Shown: piece by piece, positions 1 to 8,242 of the stretch
Position numbering within the stretch: position 1 is the first letter of the stretch
Layout of the letters: every line of letters starts with the position of its first letter
Assembly (NCBI RefSeq): GCF_052030545.1
Contig: NZ_JBPDIH010000004.1
Span: forward strand, 434,001-498,000
Direction of reading: 5' to 3'
Length of the DNA stretch: 64,000 nucleotides
DNA from: CANMXU01 sp052030545
GTDB taxonomy: Bacteria; Pseudomonadota; Gammaproteobacteria; Enterobacterales; Alteromonadaceae
Translations under genes and position numbers: made by a program
The notes under the pieces: generated by a model
What the model saw: only the letters and a program-made list of their open reading frames with translations
What the model was told of the DNA's origin: nothing
Database searches by the model: none

Positions 1-147
1 CATGTCGATTTCTGGTGCAAATACGTTGGTTTTGCAGGCAAAGTTGTTGGTATGACAACATTTGGCGAATCAGCACCTGGTGGAAAACTTATGGAACACT
101 TTGGCTTTACGGTAGAAAACGTAATAGACACAGTAAACAGCCTATAA
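1..147 (+). CDS. tkt: Transketolase, C-terminal end only (partial)
   Basis: Only the last 48 codons are inside the window; the 5' part lies before base 1. The reading frame begins at base 1 and ends with TAA at 145-147. The visible tail carries the transketolase C-terminal signature FWCKYVGFAGKVVGMTTFGE followed by SAPGGKLMEHFGF, very close to E. coli TktA. Transketolase moves two-carbon ketol units between sugar phosphates in the cytoplasmic non-oxidative pentose phosphate pathway, with thiamine diphosphate. It is followed by a strong terminator and then epd-pgk-fba, the usual gammaproteobacterial order. Identification is firm for a C-terminal fragment. Confidence 0.9.
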   Translation, partial: HVDFWCKYVGFAGKVVGMTTFGESAPGGKLMEHFGFTVENVIDTVNSL

Positions 148-166
148 TTTAGCCGGTTAATAAATT

Positions 167-207
167 ACAGCTGAGTGAACAAGGTTCGCTCGGCTGTTTT
201 TGTTTTT
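167..207 (+). terminator. Rho-independent terminator after tkt
   Basis: A 14-bp stem (167-180 with 184-197, two G-T pairs, AAG loop) is followed by a T-rich tract to 207. It lies 19 bp after the tkt stop and separates tkt from epd. Confidence 0.88.
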
Positions 208-252
208 AATAACCCCTAATAAAAAGATACAATCTAAAATGATAGTTTTAAG

Positions 253-1266
253 ATGACAATAAGAATCGCACTCAATGGCTTTGGCCGCATAGGCCGTAAT
301 GTCGTTCGCGCTTTATATGAAAATAACTATCGTGACGAAATAAAAGTCGTTGCTATTAATGAGCTTGCATCGCCCGAGGGCATCGCTCATTTATTGAAAT
401 ACGATACCGCTCATGGTCGCTTTAAATATCCAGTAAGTTTAAAAGGTGGCAACCTGTTAATTGGCGAAGACGAGATCGTACTAAGCCATGAAAAACACTT
501 GCATCAAATGCCGTGGCAAGCACATCAAATTGATTTAGTACTAGACTGTACTGGCATGTTTGGTAGTAAAAGTGAAGGTTTAACCCATATTAAGCAAGGT
601 GCCAAAAAGGTATTGTTTTCCCACCCTGGTGCCTCTGATGTTGATGCAACCATTATTTATGGCGTTAATCACCAAAGTTTAACAAGTGAAGACATCGTCG
701 TATCCAACGGCTCTTGCACAACTAACTGTATTGTTCCTGTGATCAAAGCATTAGATGACGCTTTTGGCGTTGAAAGTGGCACAATTACCACCATACATTC
801 ATCAATGCATGATCAACAAGTCATCGACGCTTACCATAGTGACTTGCGTAGAACACGTGCAGCGAGTCAATCGATCATTCCTGTCGATACAAAACTCGCA
901 CAAGGTATAGAGCGAATTTTACCGCAATTTTCTGGGCGATTTGAGGCCATCGCGGTGCGTGTACCAACAATTAATGTTACGGCTATGGATTTAAGCCTCA
1001 CCATTAATTGTGAAGTAGATATACAAAAGGTTAATCAGGCCATTGTTGCGGCTAAAAACAATGGCCTAAATGGCATACTCGATTATACCGAAGAGCCACT
1101 AGTTTCGGTCGACTTTAACCACGATCCGCATTCTTGCATCGTTGATGGCAGTCAAACTCGTGTTAGCCATAAACGATTAATCAAAACACTTATTTGGTGT
1201 GACAATGAATGGGGATTTGCCAACCGCATGCTAGATACTGCCGTAGCAATGCACAAGGCATCGTAA
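253..1266 (+). CDS. epd: D-erythrose-4-phosphate dehydrogenase
   Basis: GAPDH-fold enzyme that oxidises erythrose 4-phosphate to 4-phosphoerythronate with NAD+, the first step of DXP-independent pyridoxal phosphate synthesis. The Rossmann motif GFGRIG is at residues 9-14, the catalytic Cys155 is in SCTTNC and the partner His182 in TTIHS. The stretches HDQQVIDAYH, RRTRAASQSIIPVDTKLA and VSVDFNHDPHS match E. coli Epd rather than GapA, so I call Epd and not glycolytic GAPDH. Length 337 aa fits the family (E. coli 339). The ATG at 253 has no good Shine-Dalgarno sequence. It sits between tkt and pgk, the classical arrangement, and its substrate is a transketolase product. Confidence 0.93.
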   Translation: MTIRIALNGFGRIGRNVVRALYENNYRDEIKVVAINELASPEGIAHLLKYDTAHGRFKYPVSLKGGNLLIGEDEIVLSHEKHLHQMPWQAHQIDLVLDCTGMFGSKSEGLTHIKQGAKKVLFSHPGASDVDATIIYGVNHQSLTSEDIVVSNGSCTTNCIVPVIKALDDAFGVESGTITTIHSSMHDQQVIDAYHSDLRRTRAASQSIIPVDTKLAQGIERILPQFSGRFEAIAVRVPTINVTAMDLSLTINCEVDIQKVNQAIVAAKNNGLNGILDYTEEPLVSVDFNHDPHSCIVDGSQTRVSHKRLIKTLIWCDNEWGFANRMLDTAVAMHKAS

Positions 1267-1362
1267 ATAACAACCTTGCTTAAATAACTCATAATAAATT
1301 GATGTTATAAATATGACATCAATTAAGTTTAAAAATGATAACGCTCTTAAGGGAGAATCAAA

Positions 1363-2535
1363 ATGTCTGTAATTAAAATGACCGATTTGGCATTAGCCGA
1401 ACAACGTGTATTGATCCGTGAAGATCTGAACGTACCTATTCAAGAAGGTAAAATCACTTCTGATGCGCGCTTACGTGCAGCATTACCTACATTAAAAATT
1501 GCCTTAGAAGCCGGTGCTAAAGTGATGGTGATGTCTCACCTTGGACGCCCGACCGAAGGTGAATTTAACGCTGACTTCTCAATGCAGCCAGTAGTCGACT
1601 ATTTAAGCGCAGCTTTAAACTACCCTGTAAGATTAGTTGCCGATTACCTTGATGGTGTAGATGTAGCAGCAGGCGAATTAGTGGTATTTGAAAACATTCG
1701 CTTTAACGTTGGCGAAAAGAAAAACGACGATGCGCTTTCGAAAAAATTAGCGGCATTATGTGACATCTACGTTATGGACGCATTTGGCACAGCTCACCGC
1801 GCACAAGCGAGTACTCACGGCGTAGCTAAGTTTGCCCCTGTTGCCGCTGCTGGACCATTATTATCAGCTGAGCTTGCCGCATTAACCAAAGCGCTTGATA
1901 ACCCAGCCCGTCCATTAGTTGCGATGGTGGGTGGCTCTAAAGTATCAACTAAATTAACGGTACTCGACTCATTATCAAAAATTGCTGATACCTTAGTTGT
2001 TGGTGGTGGAATTTCAAATACCTTTGTTGCCTCTGCGGGCTACGAAGTGGGTAATTCATTATATGAAGCTGATCTTATTCCAGAAGCACAGCGTTTATGT
2101 AAAGAAACAGACGTGGTATTTGCACAAGACGTAACCGTGACCAAGGTCGGTTTTAGTGACTGGAAACATGACTCAGCAACAGAAATTAAGCAGCTTAAAG
2201 ATATTTCAGCTGACGATGATATTATTGATTACGGTCCAGAAAGTGCGGCAAAAGTGGCTGAAATTTTGAAGTCAGCAAAAACCATTTTATGGAATGGTCC
2301 TTGTGGCGTATTTGAAATCGACGCGTTTGCCAAAGGCACCAAAGTTATTTCTCATGCAATCGCAGAAAGCGATGCCTTTTCTATCGCAGGCGGTGGCGAT
2401 ACTTTAGCGGCAGTAGATAAGTACAACATTGCTGATAAAGTTTCTTATATTTCAACCGGTGGTGGCGCTTTCTTAGAGTTTTTAGAAGGCAAAGTATTAC
2501 CTGCTGTCGAAATTTTAGAGCAACGCGCCAAGTAA
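1363..2535 (+). CDS. pgk: Phosphoglycerate kinase
   Basis: Cytoplasmic glycolytic kinase that makes ATP from 1,3-bisphosphoglycerate and ADP. Length 390 aa (E. coli 387). The N-terminal substrate-binding motif LIREDLNVP is at residues 17-25, followed by SHLGRP. The C-terminal nucleotide domain shows VGGSKVSTKL, ILWNGPCGVFE and GGGDTLAAV, and ends with the glycine-rich STGGGAFLEFLEG loop. The start has a clear ribosome binding site (AAGGGAG, 9 bp upstream). It lies 96 bp after epd with no terminator between, so co-transcription with epd is likely. Confidence 0.97.
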   Translation: MSVIKMTDLALAEQRVLIREDLNVPIQEGKITSDARLRAALPTLKIALEAGAKVMVMSHLGRPTEGEFNADFSMQPVVDYLSAALNYPVRLVADYLDGVDVAAGELVVFENIRFNVGEKKNDDALSKKLAALCDIYVMDAFGTAHRAQASTHGVAKFAPVAAAGPLLSAELAALTKALDNPARPLVAMVGGSKVSTKLTVLDSLSKIADTLVVGGGISNTFVASAGYEVGNSLYEADLIPEAQRLCKETDVVFAQDVTVTKVGFSDWKHDSATEIKQLKDISADDDIIDYGPESAAKVAEILKSAKTILWNGPCGVFEIDAFAKGTKVISHAIAESDAFSIAGGGDTLAAVDKYNIADKVSYISTGGGAFLEFLEGKVLPAVEILEQRAK

Positions 2536-2974
2536 ACTTTCAAAGGCGCTTACCAGCTCAAAAACGTACAAATCTGTAAAATTAGCTCCAAGTGCGAGAA
2601 TTTAATTTTTCGCACTTGAAGTTACTTTACTAAAATAAGACTTCCCTCACTAGATAGACAAATCTGCCACAAAAACTTCATAAACAAACAAAATTCAATT
2701 TTAAAACATAAAAATCAATAAGATAAAACCAACAACCAAACAATTTAATAGCAAACAATTCACCTTCACATATCTCGTTGTTATTAATTTTCGTTATTAG
2801 CTTTCATATTGACGTCAAAGTAAATAAAAGTCAGCAATTGGCTTTTAATCGGTGCATTTCGTTTAAATTCCCTGCTACAATACAGAAAGAGACAAGAAAG
2901 CTTTCACACACAGCAACAAAAGCTTTCAATATTTAACAAATTCATTACTTAAAATTTTTACTAGGAGTAGTTTT
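2536..2974. other. pgk-fba intergenic region (439 bp)
   Basis: No open reading frame. It holds a 9-bp inverted repeat (2589-2597 with 2610-2618) without a good T-run, a candidate fba promoter, and two copies of the palindrome AAAGCTTT at 2897-2904 and 2919-2926 in the predicted fba leader. The long AT-rich gap suggests that fba has its own promoter. Confidence 0.6.
2853..2881 (+). promoter_or_regulatory. Candidate sigma-70 promoter for fba
   Basis: A good -10 hexamer TACAAT sits at 2876-2881 and a poor -35 (TGCATT, 2853-2858) lies 17 bp before it. Transcription would start near 2888, placing both AAAGCTTT palindromes in the leader. The assignment rests mainly on the -10. Confidence 0.35.
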
Positions 2975-4039
2975 ATGGCATTGGTTTCTATGCGACAAAT
3001 GCTTGATCATGCGGCTGAGTTTGGTTACGGCATTCCAGCTTTTAATGTGAATAACTTAGAGCAAGTTAGAGCCATTATGATGGCAGCAAATGATACCGAT
3101 AGTCCGGTTATTTTGCAGGCAAGTGCAGGTGCTCGCACTTATGCTGGTGCTCCTTTTTTACGTCACCTTATATTAGCAGCCATTGAAGAATTCCCACATA
3201 TCCCAGTGGTAATGCATCAAGATCACGGTACTTCACCAAGCGTTTGCCAACGCTCTATTCAACTTGGCTTCTCGTCAGTAATGATGGACGGCTCTTTAGG
3301 TGAAGACGGTAAAACGCCTTCAAGTTATGAATATAATGTCGATGTAACACGCCGCACGGTAGAAATGGCGCACGCTTGTGGAGTTTCAGTTGAAGGTGAA
3401 CTAGGTTGTTTGGGATCTTTAGAAACCGGGGAAGCGGGTGAAGAAGATGGTATTGGCGCGGTTGGCAAACTCACGTTAGATCAAATGCTAACCGATCCTG
3501 AAGAAGCAGCAGACTTTGTTAACAAAACCCAAGTTGACGCTTTAGCAATTGCTTGTGGCACCTCACATGGTGCTTATAAATTTACCCGCCCGCCTACCGG
3601 CGATATTCTTGCTATTGATCGCATTAAGGCAATTCATCAACGAATTCCAAATACGCATTTAGTGATGCATGGTTCGTCTTCAGTACCACAAGATTGGTTA
3701 GCGGTTATTAATGAGTTTGGTGGTGAAATTCCAGAAACTTATGGTGTACCTGTCGAACAAATTCAAGAAGGCATCAAAAATGGTGTGCGTAAAGTCAATA
3801 TTGATACTGATTTACGTTTGGCGTCAACAGGTGCTGTTCGTCGATTTTTAGCGCAAAACACCAGTGAATTTGATCCTCGTAAATATTTAGCCAAAACGAC
3901 TGAAGCCATGTACGGCATCTGTAAAGATCGTTATGAAGCTTTTAACACCGCAGGTAATGCGAGTAAAATTAAACCAATTTCGTTAGAGAAAATGTTCAAC
4001 TTATACGAAGCTGGTAAGTTAAATGCGCTGATAAAGTAG
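2975..4039 (+). CDS. fba: Fructose-bisphosphate aldolase, class II (subtype B)
   Basis: Zinc-dependent aldolase that reversibly splits fructose 1,6-bisphosphate into dihydroxyacetone phosphate and glyceraldehyde 3-phosphate. Length 354 aa. HQDHG at residues 81-85 contains the catalytic Asp83 and a zinc-binding His84; a second ligand region is VMHGSSSVP and the phosphate loop is VNIDTDLRLA. The N-terminus MALVSMRQML is typical of the CbbA-like class IIB aldolases rather than E. coli FbaA (class IIA). Ribosome binding site TAGGAG lies 9 bp before the ATG. It closes the tkt-epd-pgk-fba block and is followed by a strong terminator. Confidence 0.96.
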   Translation: MALVSMRQMLDHAAEFGYGIPAFNVNNLEQVRAIMMAANDTDSPVILQASAGARTYAGAPFLRHLILAAIEEFPHIPVVMHQDHGTSPSVCQRSIQLGFSSVMMDGSLGEDGKTPSSYEYNVDVTRRTVEMAHACGVSVEGELGCLGSLETGEAGEEDGIGAVGKLTLDQMLTDPEEAADFVNKTQVDALAIACGTSHGAYKFTRPPTGDILAIDRIKAIHQRIPNTHLVMHGSSSVPQDWLAVINEFGGEIPETYGVPVEQIQEGIKNGVRKVNIDTDLRLASTGAVRRFLAQNTSEFDPRKYLAKTTEAMYGICKDRYEAFNTAGNASKIKPISLEKMFNLYEAGKLNALIK

Positions 4040-4072
4040 CACTAGTGCACAACAAAATGACATCATTTTTAT

Positions 4073-4095
4073 AAAGGAGCCTCGGCTCCTTTTTT
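4073..4095 (+). terminator. Rho-independent terminator after fba
   Basis: Stem AAAGGAGCC (4073-4081) pairs with GGCTCCTTT (4084-4092) across a two-base TC spacer, so the innermost pairs must open to form the loop. A T-run continues to 4095. Confidence 0.9.
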
Positions 4096-4147
4096 ATTTC
4101 CCCCCTCCTAATTATTTTACATTTTTATAACATTATTAATTTTTCAC

Positions 4148-4176
4148 TGGGTTAAGCTAAAAATGTTTTATATAAT
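4148..4176 (+). promoter_or_regulatory. Candidate promoter of mscS-DUF481
   Basis: A consensus -10 TATAAT is at 4171-4176; the hexamer 17 bp upstream (TGGGTT, 4148-4153) matches the -35 poorly. It is 48 bp before the mscS start and nothing else lies in the gap. Confidence 0.35.
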
Positions 4177-4223
4177 GTGTTTTTACGCAACATTATGTAA
4201 CTCAATATAATCCAGGGGGATTT

Positions 4224-5054
4224 ATGGACGCTATAGTGTCATGGTTTTCTGACAACCAAGATATGATCCAAAACTTTTTAATTAAATTTGCTATCGCTAT
4301 TGTAATAATTATCGTCGGTAAGCTTGTCGCTCGATTAATTAGTAGCACAACGGCAAAAGTAATGGCACATAAGAATGTTGATCCTGCCGTTATCAGTTTT
4401 ATCTCAAGTATCGTTTACGGTATTGCCTTTTTTGTCGCCATTATCGCCGCGATTTCACACTTAGGTTTTAATACATCATCTCTTGTTGCAATCGTCGGTG
4501 CCGCCGGTTTAGCGATAGGCTTAGCCTTACAAGGTTCATTATCTAACTTTGCCTCTGGCGTGCTATTAATTATTTTAAAACCCTTTAAAAATGGCGACTT
4601 TGTCGAAGTTGCTGGTGTTGCGGGCATAATTGAAGAGATCCATATCTTTTCAACTAAGTTTAGAACGGGTGACAATAAAACAGTTATCGTGCCAAACAAT
4701 TCAATTACCAGTAGCAGTATCACCAACTACTCTACTAAGCCAAAACGCCGTATCGATTTAGTCATTGGCGTTAGCTATGATGCCGATCTAGCAAAAACTA
4801 AAGAAATTTTAACAACCATTACCAGTAACCACGCGTTGGTATTACAAGACGAAACTACCACTATTGGCGTAAGCGAATTAGCAGACAGCTCAGTTAACTT
4901 AGTTGTGCGCCCTTGGGTTAAATCATCAGATTACTGGCCTGTGTACTTTGATTTACTTGAACAAATTAAAGTGACACTTGATGAAAATAATATCGAAATA
5001 CCATATCCACAATTATCTTTACATGTAAACAAAGAGGAAAATCATGAATCGTAA
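4224..5054 (+). CDS. mscS: Small-conductance mechanosensitive channel (MscS)
   Basis: Inner-membrane channel that opens under membrane tension and releases solutes on osmotic downshock. Length 276 aa (E. coli MscS 286). Three transmembrane helices lie at about residues 17-40, 57-79 and 88-118. The pore helix carries the Gly/Ala pattern GAAGLAIGLALQG, followed by the conserved KPFKNGDFVEV turn. The C-terminal vestibule has VPNNSI and TNYS. A strong GGGGGA ribosome binding site precedes the ATG. The last 11 bases overlap the next gene, indicating translational coupling. Confidence 0.95.
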   Translation: MDAIVSWFSDNQDMIQNFLIKFAIAIVIIIVGKLVARLISSTTAKVMAHKNVDPAVISFISSIVYGIAFFVAIIAAISHLGFNTSSLVAIVGAAGLAIGLALQGSLSNFASGVLLIILKPFKNGDFVEVAGVAGIIEEIHIFSTKFRTGDNKTVIVPNNSITSSSITNYSTKPKRRIDLVIGVSYDADLAKTKEILTTITSNHALVLQDETTTIGVSELADSSVNLVVRPWVKSSDYWPVYFDLLEQIKVTLDENNIEIPYPQLSLHVNKEENHES

Positions 5055-5820
5055 GCTAGCCATAGCCGGGCTTTTAGCTCTTCCACTATCAGTATTTGCG
5101 GAAGATGCAGCCGTTGAAGAAGAAAAATCAAACTTAACCGGCTCTGCAGAGTTAGGCTTGTTATATAAAACAGGTAATACTCATAGCGGCGATTTAAAAA
5201 CAGGTTTTGATTTACGTTATGAAGAAGGTAAATGGTTAAGCCTTCTCGATTTTAACTTCTTGAAAAAGAAGAGCGATGTAAAAGATGCCGAAGGTGAAAC
5301 GCACTTTATAACGACAGACCAAAAATGGAATATTACCTCACAAACTAACTACACCTTAGAAGGTGAAAAGAACTACATGTACGGTAATATTTGGTATGAA
5401 GATAATGACTTTAATAGCTTCAACAACCAAAGCTCGTTCTCAGCAGGTTGGGGTCGTCATTGGTATAAAAATGAGAAAGCGTCATTATGGGCTGATATTG
5501 GTCCGGGTTATAAACGTGATGTCGTTAAAGCTACCGATACTGTAGCTGAGCACACTCAGTCAGCTTTCATTATTCAGGCGCAAGCATTATACCTACGTAA
5601 ACTAAATGAAAATGTTGAGTTTAAACAAACGTTCAGTGCTAAGTATGCGGTAAGAAGTGATGAAAACAGCATTTATAAAGCTGAATCTAGCATTACCACT
5701 AAACTGATCTCAACATTACAGTTAAAGTTCTCTTTTACGGTTGATTACAATACTGAAGTTGATGACGATACTGAAAATACAGATACACAAACAGCGGTAA
5801 CGCTTGTGTACGGTTTTTAA
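5044..5820 (+). CDS. DUF481 outer-membrane protein (YdiY-like)
   Basis: Predicted outer-membrane beta-barrel of the DUF481 family, annotated elsewhere as putative salt-induced outer membrane protein. A signal peptide with likely cleavage at FA|ED (19|20) is followed by about 236 mature residues of alternating hydrophobic/polar strands rich in Tyr, Trp and Phe. It ends with LVYGF, a C-terminal Phe as expected for BAM substrates. The start codon lies inside the last codons of mscS and uses AGAGGAAA as ribosome binding site. The function of the family is unproven; coupling to a mechanosensitive channel is consistent with an osmotic role. Confidence 0.85.
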   Translation: MNRKLAIAGLLALPLSVFAEDAAVEEEKSNLTGSAELGLLYKTGNTHSGDLKTGFDLRYEEGKWLSLLDFNFLKKKSDVKDAEGETHFITTDQKWNITSQTNYTLEGEKNYMYGNIWYEDNDFNSFNNQSSFSAGWGRHWYKNEKASLWADIGPGYKRDVVKATDTVAEHTQSAFIIQAQALYLRKLNENVEFKQTFSAKYAVRSDENSIYKAESSITTKLISTLQLKFSFTVDYNTEVDDDTENTDTQTAVTLVYGF

Positions 5821-5856
5821 TTATTGGGTTAGTTAAATACTTCTGATAGGAAAAGA

Positions 5857-5888
5857 AAAAAACCAGTAACTTAGTTACTGGTTTTTTT
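5857..5888 (+). terminator. Rho-independent terminator after the DUF481 gene
   Basis: Perfect 14-bp stem (5857-5870 with 5874-5887, TTA loop) flanked by A- and T-runs, so it could work on both strands. Confidence 0.9.
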
Positions 5889-6008
5889 ATGCCGTTTTTC
5901 ACATAGATAAAGTGATAGCTCTAGGCTGTATCTGTTAACCAATCATACAGCTTACTTTTCCTCTTCAGTTTATCTTCTTTTTACCATGTAAAACGCATCC
6001 CTGAGGCT

Positions 6009-6246
6009 GACCGCTGATTACTGACTGCTGATTACTGACCGCTTGTCACTTACCGCTGATTACTTACCGCTTGTCACTTACCGCTGATTACTTACCACTT
6101 GTCACTTTCCGCTTGCTGCTTACCGCTTACCGCTTATTACTTTCCGCTTATTACTTACCGCTTGTAACTTATAGCTTGCTACTTACCGCTTGCTACTTAT
6201 CGCTTGTAACTTTCCGCTGATTACTTGCCGCTTGTAACTTGTAACT
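6009..6246. repeat. Degenerate heptad array, 34 units (238 bp)
   Basis: Thirty-four consecutive 7-bp units without a single insertion or deletion, mostly in 14-bp pairs such as TACCGCT-TGTCACT. Read on the minus strand, the direction of aceA, the units follow G-Y-N-N-N-A-A (GTTACAA, GCGGTAA, GTAATCA). It lies between the two terminators of the convergent genes DUF481 and aceA and encodes no protein. The rest of the 5821-6308 gap holds only those terminators and unremarkable sequence. Confidence 0.93.
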
Positions 6247-6261
6247 AATTCAATCACGCAC

Positions 6262-6287
6262 AAAAAAGCCGCAATTAAGCGGCTTTT
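6262..6287 (-). terminator. Rho-independent terminator after aceA
   Basis: Stem AAAAGCCGC (6264-6272) with GCGGCTTTT (6279-6287). On the minus strand it is followed by a T-run and lies 22 bp past the aceA stop. Confidence 0.9.
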
Positions 6288-6308
6288 GCAATCAGTTCCG
6301 AGTCTACA

Positions 6309-7904
6309 TTATGAGAACTGGTTAGAGGTGTTTTTCGCGCCACCAGCTTTAAGTGCATTTTCACCAGCAAAGTATTCTTTATGCGCATCACCAATGTCAG
6401 AGCCTGACATGTTTTGATGTTTAACACAGGCAATACCTTGACGAATTTCTTGACGTTGTACACCTTTAACATAACCAAGCATACCTGCTTCACCAAAGTA
6501 TTCTTTTGCTAAGTTATCTACCGATAACGCCGTTGTATGGTAAGTTGGTAACGTAATTAAGTGATGGAATACATTCGCTTCACGTGAAGTATCCGCTTGG
6601 AAGGTACGTACACGCTCGTCTGCTTCTGCCGATAATTCAGAATCATCATACTTCGCATTCATTAAGTCAGCGCGCTCATAAGCCGATACGTCTTTACCTG
6701 CTTCAGCCCAAGCATCATAAGCTTGTTGACGGAAGTTAAGCGTCCAGTTAAATGATGGTGAATTGTTATAAACCAGTTTCGCATTAGGATGTACTTTGCG
6801 AACATCATCCATCATACCTTTAATTTCATGAACAGTAGGAACGGCTGTTTCAATCCAAAGTAAATCTGCGCCTGCATTTAGTGCACCGATACAATCGAAT
6901 ACACAACGCTGATGGCCAGTGCCTTCACGGAATTGATATAAACCTGAAGGTAAACGCTTAGGACGAACTAGCTTGCCATCGCGATTTAAACAAACATCAC
7001 CTTCACGCATTTCAGATACATCAATTTCTTCAACATCTAAATATGAATTGTAAATATCACCTTCATCACCTGGCTCTTTTACCACAGCAATTTCTTTTGT
7101 AAGACCTGCACCTTCAGAGTCAGTACGTGCAACGATAATACCGTTATCAATGCCTAACTCTAGGAATGCATGACGTAATGCACGAATTTTCGCGTGAAAA
7201 TCTGCATGTGGAACAGTCACCTTACCGTCTTGGTGACCACATTGTTTTTCATCTGCTACTTGGTTTTCAATTTGCAGTGCACAAGCACCCGCTTCGATCA
7301 TTTGCTTAGCCATTAAGTAAGTTGCTTCAGCATTACCAAAACCAGCATCGATATCTGCAACAATTGGCACAACATGTGTTTCGAAGTTGTCGATAGCGGT
7401 TTGAATTTCTTTCGCTTTAGCTTGATCGTCAGCTTCGTTTGCTTTGTCTAACTCGCCAAATAAAATACCTAATTCACGCGCATCGGCTTGGCGAAGGAAG
7501 GTGTAAAGCTCTTCAACTAATGAAGCAACGGCTGTTTTTTCGTGCATAGACTGATCAGGAAGTGGACCAAACTCAGAACGTAGCGCTGCAACCATCCAAC
7601 CAGAAAGGTATAAGTAACGACCTTTAGTACTACCAAAATGCTTTTTAATTGAAATCAGTTTTTGCTGACCAACAAAACCATGCCAACAACCAAGTGATTG
7701 GGTGTACTTCGTTTTATCAGCATCAAATGCGTCCATATCAGCGCGCATAATATCGGCTGTATATTGAGCGATTTCTAGACCAGTTTTGAATTTATTTTGA
7801 GCTCGCATACGAGCGACAGATTCAGGGCTAATCGCATCCCAAGAACTTCCTGCTTTTTCTTTAATTGCTTTAACTGCTTCTATTGCGCTTTGATAGTTAG
7901 ACAT
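6309..7904 (-). CDS. aceA: Isocitrate lyase (long, Pseudomonas-type)
   Basis: Glyoxylate-shunt enzyme that cleaves isocitrate to succinate and glyoxylate. With ATG at 7904 the protein is 531 aa, the length of Pseudomonas aeruginosa AceA and much longer than E. coli AceA (434). The catalytic Cys222 is in KQCGH (220-224); the Mg-binding region is ADIDAGFGN (183-191). YNNSPSFNWTLNFRQQ and the C-terminal GIACVKHQNMSGSDIGD are as in the long subfamily. An in-frame TTG at 7916 would add four codons, but that TTG overlaps the GGAGAG ribosome binding site of the ATG, so I use 7904. It is divergent from a LysR gene; glcB is on the far side of lrgAB. Confidence 0.96.
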   Translation of the reverse strand: MSNYQSAIEAVKAIKEKAGSSWDAISPESVARMRAQNKFKTGLEIAQYTADIMRADMDAFDADKTKYTQSLGCWHGFVGQQKLISIKKHFGSTKGRYLYLSGWMVAALRSEFGPLPDQSMHEKTAVASLVEELYTFLRQADARELGILFGELDKANEADDQAKAKEIQTAIDNFETHVVPIVADIDAGFGNAEATYLMAKQMIEAGACALQIENQVADEKQCGHQDGKVTVPHADFHAKIRALRHAFLELGIDNGIIVARTDSEGAGLTKEIAVVKEPGDEGDIYNSYLDVEEIDVSEMREGDVCLNRDGKLVRPKRLPSGLYQFREGTGHQRCVFDCIGALNAGADLLWIETAVPTVHEIKGMMDDVRKVHPNAKLVYNNSPSFNWTLNFRQQAYDAWAEAGKDVSAYERADLMNAKYDDSELSAEADERVRTFQADTSREANVFHHLITLPTYHTTALSVDNLAKEYFGEAGMLGYVKGVQRQEIRQGIACVKHQNMSGSDIGDAHKEYFAGENALKAGGAKNTSNQFS

Positions 7905-8242
7905 ATCGCTCTCCAAGAATGTTGTGTCACTGTGTTTATAATTTAAGTATGAAAGTCGTTAAGTAAGCTGTCATACCGAACAACAAAAATAATAGTACAA
8001 CCACCCAGTATTTAGTAAATATATAATTACTATTACCGACATTCACACAGGAAATACTAAGAGAAAACGGTCAAAAACAATCGTAAAAATAATATTTTTA
8101 ACAACAAATTCAGCAAGATAAACAAACAGCAACCTACAAAACTATTTTTTAAAGTAATACTAATTAATAAAAACGGTTGAACAAGTTCATAATTTAGCTT
8201 ATATATATTTCAATTATACCTTTCAAGGGATTCATTAAACTC
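7905..8242. other. aceA / lysR divergent intergenic region (338 bp)
   Basis: AT-rich gap that must hold the promoters of aceA (minus) and the LysR-lrgAB unit (plus). I see no confident -10/-35 pair and no clear palindromic operator. A LysR regulator encoded beside its own divergent promoter often binds such a gap, but no site can be assigned by eye. Confidence 0.45.

Noticed and set aside
253..1266. Glycolytic GAPDH (gapA)
   Set aside because: Sequence blocks and the tkt-epd-pgk order fit Epd better.
2589..2618. Rho-independent terminator after pgk
   Set aside because: A 9-bp inverted repeat is present but there is no T-run after it.
6009..6246. CRISPR array
   Set aside because: Units are 7 bp without spacers; no cas genes nearby.
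6275..6496. 73-codon minus-strand frame at the end of aceA
   Set aside because: Out-of-frame shadow of the conserved aceA C-terminus running into its terminator.
7902..7916. TTG start four codons upstream for aceA
   Set aside because: The TTG overlaps the GGAGAG ribosome binding site of the ATG at 7904, which also gives the family length.
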